NCBI GenBank assembly: GCA_958009085.1
Contig: OY253686.1
Coordinates: 558,001-622,000, forward strand
DNA length: 64,000 nucleotides
Origin: Protoeuglena noctilucae
Taxonomy: Eukaryota; Chlorophyta; Pedinophyceae; Marsupiomonadales; Marsupiomonadaceae
Reading direction: 5' to 3'
In this document: positions 53,690 through 63,166 of the stretch, one piece after another
Layout: each line of letters starts with the position of its first letter
How positions within the stretch are numbered: position 1 is the first letter of the stretch
Made by a program: the position numbers and the translations under genes
Notes under the pieces: model-generated
Database searches by the model: none
Seen by the model: the letters and a program-made list of their open reading frames with translations, nothing else
Told to the model about the DNA's origin: nothing

Positions 53690-56600
53690 GGACGACGGCG
53701 CGGTCGTGGAGGCGCCTGCTGCGCCCTTTGGCCCAGGTGCGGCAGGCCCCGCGCGCCCTCGCGCGCAGCCCCGCCCTCGCGCACGCGGCTTGGTCATAGC
53801 TACAACCTGAAACGTCCCGTTGCGATCCTCTCTGGCCTGCAGGGACCGAGGCGGACGCCGTGATCGCGACCCAAGTCCTGCAGGACCAATTCGCGGGCTT
53901 CTCGATTAAACAGAAGGAGCACGAGCCCGACATCTCCGACTCGGACCGACCCATATTCCACGTCCACGTGAGTGCCATCGCCGGGAGACTCTCAGCAAGC
54001 ACCGCACAGCCCCACAAGCGTGGCCCGGAGATGCGCTGCTGGTGCCCGGCCCCACATCGCCCACCTTGCTCCGCCCCGCTTGCTCACCCCGCAGGCCAAG
54101 AAGGGCTGGATCAACGACCCGAACGGCCCCTTGTATTTCAACGGCCAGTACCACATCTTCTACCAGCACGTGCCTCACACCGCCAAATGGGACTTCGGCA
54201 TCGTGTGGGGTCACGCCGTGTCGAATGACCTCGTGCACTGGCGCCACCTCCCCGCGGCCATCGCCCCGACGGCGGGGTGGCTCGACCAAGACGGCTGCTT
54301 CTCGGGTGCGTGTGTGGGGGTTGTGCATTAAGAGAGAGTTATGGTGGGCGCATGTCGTGTTGCGGGGCTCGTCAGGCAGTCGGAGTGCAACACGACCCCT
54401 CCCCCATCTAGCATCACCATCCATCCACCCCATTCCCTCCACCCCTGCCCCCCCAGGCTGCGCGGTGGAGTACGAGGGTGAACCGCTGCTGCTCTACACG
54501 GGCGTGCAGCTGAAGACGCGGCTGGGCGGACATTTCGTCCACGGCAACGAGGGCGTACCCAACCAGCCCTTTATCGAGTATCAGTGTGCGGCACGGCCCA
54601 AGTGCCGGGGGACCAGCAGGGACCTGCCAGAATGGGACAAGTCGCAAGAGCCGTTCCTGCCCGCGCCCCCCGCGGACCTGCCCATCGTGGGGTGGAGGGA
54701 CCCGTTCATCGTCAAGAGGGGTGAGCTGAAGGATACGGGGTGGATGGTTACAGATGGCAGGGCGCAGTTGATTGGCAGTTGATCCAAGCAAAGCAAACGC
54801 TCGCTTTGTTGCTTCACCACCAATGCCGTCTTTGTCAGCAATGCCCCTCCCATCGCCTTGCCCCCAGGCGAGGGCGAGGAGCCCTGGGTGATGGTGCTGG
54901 GGTCGGGCCTGCAGGGCCAGGGTGGCACGGTGATGGTCTACCACAGCCGGCACCCCTTAGGGCCGTGGAAGTACGAGGGGCTGCTGTGCCTGGGGAGCCT
55001 GGAGCACGGGGCCATGTGGGAGTGCCCGCTGCTGCTGGAGCTCAAGCCACATCCCAGGTGAGACGAGAGAGGGCGATGATGTGAGGACTTATCGTCGCAC
55101 ATTTAATGGTGGGTGAAGCGGACGGCGGGTGATGGTGGGTGACTGGGACGTGCTCATAGCATAGCTGAGGTGAGGGTGGGCATCTGCAGCGCAACCGCGA
55201 AGCGTTTGTAGTGTTTGTAGTATCTGTAGCACGTTCAATTGTGACACTACCCACGACCCTTTCCCCACAGGAGCGTGGCCGGCAAGTACGCCAGGGCCCG
55301 CACCCTGGGCCCCCGCACCCCCACCACCGGCCGCGTCATCGTCGCCCCCGGTTCTTTCGGCCTCGCCAGCGCCTCGCAGAGCTCCCTCGCGCCCACGGCG
55401 TCGGGAGGCGGGCTCGCAGTCAGCGGTGGCGGCGGTGGCGGTGGGGGGGGCTTGGCAGGCAGGGGCTCTATGACGGACCTGTCGGGCCTGGGCCGAGCGT
55501 TTATGGGGCACCCCTCGATTGTGGTCCCTTCTGATCCGGAGGACTCCGCGGCGCCTAGCGAGTCCGAGAGCGAAGATGCGGGGCGCGGGGGTCGTGGGGG
55601 CGGCATGGGCATCCCCGGCGGGGCGGGGCGGGGTGGGGCGATGCGACGGTCGGCGTCGGTGGCGTCGAGGGGGGATAGCATGTCGGTGCGGGGGGAGGGC
55701 GACGCGATCGGGTTTACGTACTCATCTTCCCGGGTGTCGCTGGCGAACCTGGCGGGGATGGCGCGGCAGCTGGCGAGGGGCGGGGCGGCCGAGGGTGGCG
55801 GGGCGGTGGGGGCGGGGGCGGGGACGCCGGCGGCTGCGATGCGCCGCGTGTCGTCGTTTAAGTACTCTGGGGCGAGCGGGGTGGACATCGCTGCGACGCC
55901 CAGGAGGGACAGCGACCGGTGAGGGGGGCGACGGGGTGGTGGTTGAGTGTGGGGGTGGGAGTGGGAGAGAGCGCATGGTGACAAGGGGGGTGGCTGAATG
56001 TGCACTGGACAGCGTTGTATGGTGACATGGCATCCATCGTCACTCTCACACTATTCCCTTTGCCAATACACCCTCACCCTCAGTGCCACCCTCACTGCTA
56101 CCCCCACCTCCACCCCTACCCATACCATCCCCACCCCCCGCATCCCCCCCAGTGGCACCCGCGTGAGTGAGGACCAGCCCGACCGCCCCGTCCACCTCCT
56201 CTGCGTCTCTCCGGACGCCCCCACCAACCCCGTCCTGTACTTCCTGGGTCCTTACATCGACGGTCGCTTTCTGCTGGAAGAGGCCACCGGCCCTCACCGG
56301 CTGGATCTGGGGGATACCCTCTACGCCCCCAACACCTTCGTGGACGCCAAGGGGCGGCAGGTGTTGTGGGGGTGGCTGCAGGAGAAGAGAGATGGGACGG
56401 GTGAGGGGGGGAGTGGGTGGGGAGTGGGGTGGGGCATGGGATGAGTGATGAGGTATGGGTGGGAAGTGGCAGTGATGCATATCATGAACTCCTGACAAAC
56501 GCACTCACTTTGCTACAAATACCACTGCACGACTGCACGGCACACTCACGGCTTCCCCATCACCTCACCAACTCCCCATGCCCCCTACCTTCCCCCCCCT

Positions 56601-57823
56601 TCAGAGGTGGGCTACGCGGGGTGCCTCTCCGTGCCTCGTGTCGTGACGGTGCTGGACGGCAGACTTCACCAGGAGCCACTGCCAGAACTGAAGCGGCTGA
56701 GGAGGGGGCAGGGGTGGTACGCGTCGTGGGTGGACGTCAGCCCGGAGCAGCCCGTGGTGAGTTGTAAGGGTGGGCGGATGTGATCAGAGATAGTGAATGC
56801 GCGTGATGAGGGATGGGGGTGGTTGATGCGTGTCGTTCAGTGCACCCCAGCACAACTGTCTTCCCCTGCCACGTCCCTCCCCATCGAGCGCGACTCTGTA
56901 TTGCTAGCATCCCGTCCAGCATCGCCTCTACAACCACGTCACTTCCTTTCCCTACCCTCCACCGCAGCCCGTGGAGCGTGTCTCCGGCCGTGCCTTAGAC
57001 ATCGAAGTCATCATCGACCGGGGCCAGGCGTCCGCGGCGGGGCTGCTGTTCAACTCTTTCAGGCGAGCACGCGTGGGACAATGTCACCGAGGCACCATGC
57101 AACGCTGTGCAGTGGCACGGCAGCACGGCATCCGTGGGTCATATCGAGTGGGTCATACCGAGGGTTATACCGAGCAACCGTCATGGTCACGCATCGCATC
57201 CTTTGACCACGCCCATTGCACGTCTTTCATCCGCCACCGCTTCCCTCCTGTCCTTCGTGTCCCTCCCATCCCATCCCCGCTGCCCTGGTCTCCCCGCTCG
57301 CAGTGACGACTGCGGCAGTGCCGTGGTGGTCTACGATTGGGACCGAGCGATGCTGGAAGTCATATTCGAGGTGCCGCCGAGAGATGCCGAGGCACCGGGG
57401 CAGATCGCCAAGAGGGTGGGGGGACCGGTGGAAGGTGAGAGACGCTGCATTGGGCGGTGAGCATGTGGGCCGGTGGAAGGTGAGAGGTGCTCCTGGGGTG
57501 GTTGTTGACTGGCTGTCGAGCACTGGGGCAGATAGCGACCAAAGGTTGTGGTTCGCTCAACCCTGCGCCCCACCCACCCACTCATCGCCCCCACCCCTCC
57601 AGTGGGAGAGGACGAGCCAGTCAAGCTGCGCGTGCTGATCGACCACTCCTGCGTGGAGATCTACGAGAGCGCGGGACACGTGCTCTCCACGCGCATCTAC
57701 CGGGGCCGCCAGGGGCCCCTGGAGCCAGGAGCGGCCTTGGGCATCGAGTTCGTGGCCTACGGCGGCACGGCGCATCTCGTGCGCGTCGAGGCGTGGGAGA
57801 TGGGCACGTCGTGGGAGAACTGA
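53690..57823 (+). CDS. Glycoside hydrolase family 32 (invertase/fructan hydrolase-like) with a large insertion
   Basis: Beta-propeller glycosidase acting on sucrose or fructans. Exons: 53690-53745 ([16 protein letters not shown]), about 53845-53968, 54096-54304, 54457-54719, about 54868-55058, about 55271-55919, about 56151-56398, 56605-56757, about 56969-57063, 57302-57434 and 57601-57823. Key motifs are WINDPNG with the nucleophile Asp (about 54110), GWRDPF (about 54692), MWECP with the acid/base Glu (about 55015) and [19 protein letters not shown] (about 56320-56380). The C-terminal beta-sandwich has [15 protein letters not shown]. There is no signal peptide, so it is probably cytosolic. 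Exon 55271-55919 inserts about 200 residues rich in Gly, Ser, Ala and Arg between the ECP region and the next blade, with basophilic-kinase-like sites (RRSAS, RRVSS). Substrate cannot be assigned from sequence. Confidence 0.88.
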
Positions 57824-58333
57824 GGGGCTTTTGGGAGATGGGAGATACGCACATGGGCAGGGAACCCGCCCGCCCAGCACAGCCCGCGCCGGGCTGCGTC
57901 CCACGTTGAAACGCGAACTCAATGTGTGTTTTCAATGACAGCAGTGACGTGTTGAAAACTTTTGGGAGGTAAAAATCAAGCGTGTTGATCGCGCTGGCTG
58001 TGGCACTGCCGGATGGTCCTCCCCCACGCCGCGCGTGTGATCGACCGTGTACTGGCACCCACCGCATCGTACAGACTAGGTGGTGCGTAGCTGAGCTTCC
58101 GGCCGTGTGCGCACAATCCGGACGAGGCCCTGAAAGCACGAGCTAACAACGAGTTACAATCGAGGCCTCGCAGCGTGCAAGGCCTTGACAAGCAGCGCAA
58201 CGACACGTGAGTATCAATCGTGTTTGCGTGGCAGTCGACGGTGGCCAGAGGACCTCGATCGCCGCGCCTGCGCTCACTGGATGGGCAGCGGACGCGCTGG
58301 CCGTTTCCGCCCGTGCCCGCAGGCGAGGCGGCA
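57824..58333. other. Intergenic region between GH32 and ankyrin genes
   Basis: About 510 bp containing the GH32 3' UTR and the ankyrin gene upstream region. Nothing further was recognised. Confidence 0.35.
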
Positions 58334-60029
58334 ATGTCGGAAGCTATGAGTCTGGTGACGATGTCAGAGACCCAGCGGATGGCTCCACGCATCGGTGAGG
58401 CGAGCGACGAGGGCGGGCTGAGTGACCGCACGCAGGGTGCACGCCCGCGTCGTCGCAACGCGCATGTGTTGCTCGTTCTCGCAGGGTGGGGCGACCTGCC
58501 CGGGGAGCTGCATCGCGAGATCCTGCGGCTAGTGCCCCTGCGCGACGCGACGGCGGCGCGGGGGTTGTCGCAGGAGATGCGCGACGAGGTGGACGAAGTG
58601 TGGAGGGCGTGGGGCATCCGAGCGTCCGCGGCGGACTTGCGGACGAAGATCCGGTCGGACTTCATCGAGGATACGAAGAGCAACACCTGTAGCCCTCGAC
58701 CTGAGGTCGACGGAGGCCCGCTTGCGGTGTACGCGTCCGGCGGGTCCCACGCGCACCACCTGGCGAGCATGGGGCTCGGGTGGCTGGCGCTGGTGGTGGT
58801 GCGGGAGGCGGGGGAAGCTGACCAGCTCGTGGGGCTGGTCGGATCCCGCGCAGTCCCCGCTAACATTGCTGGGGCGGGCGCGGAGGCCGGTGGGGCGCGG
58901 GGCGGACAGCAAGGTGGCGTGGGCGTACGCGCTGGGGGACGAGGAGTTGGCGCGGCTGGTGCGGGTGGCGGCGGGGATGGGGGCTGACGTGAGCCGTCAG
59001 CTGGGCGAGGCGTGGTCTCCGTTGTCGATCTGCGCGGCGCGGGGGTTCCTGGCCGCTGTCAAGACATGCCTGGCGGTGGGGGCGGGTGTGGAATTGCGTC
59101 GGGCCAGGGGGTGGCGAGCGCTCATGTCCGCCGCGCACGGGGGTTACGAGGCGGTGGTGGAGGCGCTGCTGGAGGCGGGGCCGTCGGCCCAGGCTCCCCG
59201 TCTGCTGGCTACAGCATGCAGGGGAATTACGACCCCGGGCATCGTGAGGCGGCTGGTGAAGGCGCGGGCGAACGTCAATGACCGTCACGAGTCTGGGACG
59301 GCGCTGTATCACGCCACGCTCCGCAACAACCTTGCCGTGATGGAGGCCCTGGTGGATCTGGGGGCCGACGTGGTGGGTGCGGGCAAGGGGGGGTCGACGC
59401 CGCTGCACGTGGCGGCGGATGGGGAGGCGGTGCGATGGCTGGTAGCGCGCGGGGCGAGCATCCAGGGCAACGGGGTTGATGAGTCCCCTCTGCTCCGTGC
59501 CTGCCGTGAGGGGCGCATCGACGCCGTCCGCGCTCTGGTGGAGCTGGGTGCGGACCCCCGTGACAGGGACTGGTTCAGTTGCACGCCTCTCCACAAGGCG
59601 GTGTGCCTGGCGGATGAGCGGGTGGCTGTGGAGCTGACGCGGCTGCTGCTGGCGGCAGGGGCCGACCCCAATGCCGTGGATGCGGAGGGCCGCACGCCCC
59701 TGCACTGCGTGCAGCACGGTGCATGCGCGGACCTGCTGCTGGACGCCGGGGCAGACGCAGAGGAGCGGGACAGGGACGGCAAGACTGCCATCTGCGCTGC
59801 TGCGACGGAGGATCGGCGGGAGGCGGCGCTGCAGTTGGCCAGCCGGGGCGCAGAGCACGCCGACAGTGACGCGCTGCTGTGGGTCGTGGACAGCGTCGTG
59901 CAATCTCTGCGGGCCAACGGCAGCGGGCAGCCGGCTGGGAGCTGTCTGGGGCGGACGGCAAAGGCCATGGCGAGGTTTAAGGCTCTCAGGAAACGGCGTG
60001 CCAGGGAACAACACGGTGCCAATCGCTGA
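58334..60029 (+). CDS. Ankyrin-repeat protein with an F-box-like N-terminus (one frame change, probably a short intron)
   Basis: The first part, from ATG 58334, has an F-box-like helix block (LPGELHREILRLVPLRDATA, about 58497-58556) after a disordered start. From about 58860 the reading frame changes to one with VAWAYALGDEELARLVRVAA and then ankyrin repeats to the stop at 60027-60029: WSPLSICAARGFLAAVKTCL, GWRALMSAAHGGYEAVVEAL, STPLHVAADGEAVRWLVARG, ESPLLRACREGRIDAVRALV, CTPLHKAVCLADERVAVEL and RTPLHCVQHGACADLLLDAG. A short intron (for example donor near 58791 and acceptor CGCGCAG ending about 58856) would join the two in frame; otherwise the gene carries a frameshift. F-box plus ankyrin would suggest a ubiquitin-ligase adaptor, but the F-box match is weak. 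The C-terminus is basic (RFKALRKRRAREQ). Confidence 0.65.
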
Positions 60030-60117
60030 CGCGGCAGGGCATACCTGGGGCGCCTAGCTCGCATCGCAGACGTCCTTGCGAGCCGCGCGGCTGCACCTGT
60101 GTTCGTGTCAAGCCCCC

Positions 60118-60678
60118 ATGCTTTGCAGTGGCTGTGCCACTACGCGCTTGTTGAACGACAGCTGTAACGTTACAGTGTCTGTGTTTCCTGCCTGTGTCCG
60201 TCATCCACACGGCATAGGCTCGGCCACAGGGCTAGACCGATGCATGCCTAGTGGTAGTGTGGTCCGCCAAACGCCCCTGCACTGTGCTCGGAACGCTGCT
60301 TGCATGGAACAGCTGTTGGTGGCGGGGGCGGATGCCCGGGTTGTTGATGCGGAAGGCTGCACGCCCCTGCACGGTGTTCTCGATGTTGCTTGCGTGGACA
60401 TGCTGCTGGATGCTGGGACGGATCTGGAGGCGCGGGACACGGAAGACATGACTGCTATCTGCGTCGCAGCCTGTGATTTGCTTGGTATACCAGAGGCGGT
60501 GCTGCGGCTGGCCGACCGCGGTGTGGACCTATTCGACACGGGCGGGGAGCCGGGGTTGGTGGAGCGGCGGGTAGAGAGGCTGCGGGCGCTCCGTGCCAGC
60601 GGGCAACGGGAGCCGGACGTCTTCGACCGCATGGTTGCGCTTCTTGACGACGAAAGCAACAGCAGCGAGGGAGACTAA
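60118..60678 (+). CDS. Short ankyrin-repeat protein, partial tandem copy of the preceding gene
   Basis: ORF from ATG 60118 to the stop at 60676-60678. After about 50 unrelated residues it reads QTPLHCARNAACMEQLLVAG, CTPLHGVLDVACVDMLLDAG and EDMTAICVAA, which parallel the final repeats of the upstream gene (RTPLHCVQHGACADLLLDAG and KTAICAAA). It keeps the following 'LRLADRG' and 'VERLRALRASGQ' segments in the same order as 'LQLASRG' and 'VQSLRANGSGQ'. It therefore looks like a 3'-end duplication of the neighbour. With only two or three repeats and no F-box-like part it may be a pseudogene or a truncated protein; the frame is intact and the end is acidic (DDESNSSEGD). Confidence 0.55.
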   Translation: MLCSGCATTRLLNDSCNVTVSVFPACVRHPHGIGSATGLDRCMPSGSVVRQTPLHCARNAACMEQLLVAGADARVVDAEGCTPLHGVLDVACVDMLLDAGTDLEARDTEDMTAICVAACDLLGIPEAVLRLADRGVDLFDTGGEPGLVERRVERLRALRASGQREPDVFDRMVALLDDESNSSEGD

Positions 60679-61344
60679 CATGCACGCCAGGTGCCAGGTG
60701 CAGGTGACTGAGCGCGCTGGTGCATGCGCAGTCCGCGGCGTCACGATGCAGCGCGCAGCTGGGTGCGGGAGGTGCCGGCGGCAAGGCATCGGCTAAGACG
60801 TCGGTGTCTGCATGACGCTTGCGTGTGGCTTAGCAGCTTTAAGCGCATTGGCGCCCAGTCCAGCTCCTGGCTTTTACACCTCTGCCTTATCCTCAAGCCT
60901 TCATGGCCTGACCCGCTCCCAGGGCACGCCACAGCTCTGCCGGTGCAGGCGTGCCCTCACCTGCCAGGGCACAACCGGGGTCTGCAGAGCCCCTGCAGCG
61001 GGCGTGGCGGCGCGAGGTTGGGGCCTCGCCGCAGCAAGCGACACGGGCGTCCCAGCAGCGCCGCGAGCGCTTGCATGCATGTACATGTGCGCTGGATGGG
61101 CAGTGTGAGCCGCGGGCAACTCGACTTCTCTGCAAAGCACAGCTATGCGCAATATGGAAGCCAGGTTATGAGAGCAGCACCTGTATGCTGTACCGCTTCT
61201 GTCGCTGTGCGTCTCGTTCCTGCTCAGCCATTGCAATCGCTCGCTTCAATAACACGCCTTCTGCCGCTGTCGCATGCGCTCTCGCGCACGCCTCTGGTCG
61301 GGCGGCTCGTTTCAAGCAAAGGCCAGTCTCCTGGTTGCTGGCGC
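60679..61344. other. Convergent intergenic region
   Basis: About 670 bp between the short ankyrin gene and the RING-CH gene. No conserved coding potential or repeat was recognised. Confidence 0.35.
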
Positions 61345-62950
61345 TCAGACATAGATGGCGGCGCAGGGCCCCCCCTGCGGCACCCCGGCATCGCACGGCC
61401 AGGGCAAACCCCACATGCCCTCCATGAAGACCCGGTCCAGCCACGCGGTGCGCCGCGCCGTGGACCCGATGCACGCGTGGAGCAGCCCGGGCGGCGCGGC
61501 CAGGCCCAGGATCGTGCTGCACTGCCGGCGGCGCCAGGAAGACGCTGCGAGGGCAGGGGCGTCGACGAACAGTGATGGATGTGTCATAAGGACCAGTAGG
61601 CATCGGGCAAACATGGTTGCTCAGTGGAGAGGAGCTGATGAGCCACGTGAGAAGTCATTGAGCTTTATCGCCGTCATGTTGCGTTGCCACGGCCCCTGGA
61701 TGTCACCTGCAAGGATGGCCCAGCGCAGGGGCAGGGCGACGAGTGCGTTGGTGGCGATCCAGCCAATGACGACCCCAAAGGGACCCCGAGTCTGCAGCCA
61801 CCGCACTCCCTGGCGCATGAAACCCACGACCGTGACGGCGTACCACGCCAGGGTCAGCACCCCCTCCACTGCGTCCGCGGCCGCGTCTGCAAAACAGAAC
61901 GCTGGTTGCGCTGCGTTAGGTACAACAGTCAGATGGGTGAGTTGTGACTATTAGGGCAGATGAACGGCAGGTGCTGGCGATGGGTCACGGGTACACGCAT
62001 GGCGTGCTTATTAGATAGCACACAGTTTCATGCATTCACATCTCGGTCCGCTGGCTCACCGGGGTCGTGCAGGAGCCCGTAGGTGAGGAAGGGCAGGGCC
62101 AGGGGCAGCCCCAGCAGCGCTGCGACACCGAGCGACTCCCGCAGAGCCGTGCTGCCTGCGAGTGCCAATGTGTGGGACATCTCTGCTCGTGCTGATAAAA
62201 ACGACAGCAAAGATTCGAAGATTAACAACCATGGATGGTCGTGCCGTAGCTGCTAGTCGTTACTGGTAGTACCAGTATCTCTTCTGGCACGCGACGCACA
62301 CCTGGGTTGTCGTGGGCGGAGGCGGGGATGCGGAGGGGCGTGGAGACAAACACGAGCATGCGCCAAATCCAGCACAGGAAGGGGAGCAGCAGCCCAGGGT
62401 CCTCCATGGGACGGGGCCGGGGACCCCGGGGGTCGCGAAGGGCAGGGTTCGCTTTCCGCGCCTGCTCAATCCTCGCCCGCAGCTTCTCCGGCAGCCCCGT
62501 GACCTCCGCGCCGCAGACCTCACACGTGGCGTCCACTCTGCGGCAGAGCCGGAATGTGACGGCATGCGGAAACGGGAGCACGGGGTCACGCCCCGCAACC
62601 ACCGGGGCTCTTCGGACGCTCACCGCGTGTCGCCAAACCAGCGCTCCGCGCACTTCCGATGCATAAACTCGTCGCCGTGGCTGCATCCGCAGCCCAGGCG
62701 CACGCAGCCGTCTCTCCGAGACCGCACCTCCCCCAGACAAATCCTGCGCGGAGTGCGAAAGCGCGAGCGGCGTTCGCGCCGCCACCGGAAACAAGTGTAA
62801 ATGCTCCGTCCATCGCAATGGCTTGCTGGGGCATCGGAGCCCGACGTCGCTGGCGGGGTCAACACCAGCCAAGAAAGCACCAGCACTCCGCGTCCACCTG
62901 CATTCCCGGCCGCGGGTCGGGGGCCCGGCATCGTCCTTGGATCCACCCAT
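61345..62950 (-). CDS. RING-CH (MARCH-type) membrane E3 ubiquitin ligase
   Basis: Membrane E3 ligase with a C4HC3 RING variant. Exon 1 starts at the ATG complementary to 62948-62950 (MGGSKDDAGPPTRGREC) and its donor at about 62890 splits the first zinc motif. The next exon (about 62622-62745) completes it as CRIC and adds GCGCSHGDEFMHRKC, a C-x-C-x7-H-x2-C pattern diagnostic of RING-CH. The following exon (about 62303-62535) has the last pair, CEVC, then PEKLRARIEQARKA and a hydrophobic segment (LLLPFLCWIWRMLVFV). Further exons near 62058-62180 (LLGLPLALPFLTYGLL) and 61708-61890 (LAWYAVTVVGFM and GWIATNALVALPLRWAIL) add membrane helices. The last exon ends at 61345. The RING spacing is well supported; the substrate and compartment are unknown. 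Confidence 0.8.
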
Positions 62951-63166
62951 TGCGAGGCACTCGCGGAGGACCCTGGCTTTTCTCCTCCACGCGAGGATCA
63001 GCGGCATCTTGGGCCGCCGCGAGGCCGGGCCCTCGGAAGCCGCGCGCTCTCCACTGGCCGTTTGCCTCGCATTCACAAACCACACGAATTCATCGCAACG
63101 AGATGTTCTGCGCAACGACCGGCACCTGTGGGGTTCTACAAGCGTGCTACTGACGCCTGCAACGAG

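Noticed and set aside
52630-53797. Minus- and plus-strand ORFs in the 379-bp duplication
   Set aside because: They are arginine-rich shadows of GC-rich DNA, repeated only because the DNA is duplicated, with no family resemblance.
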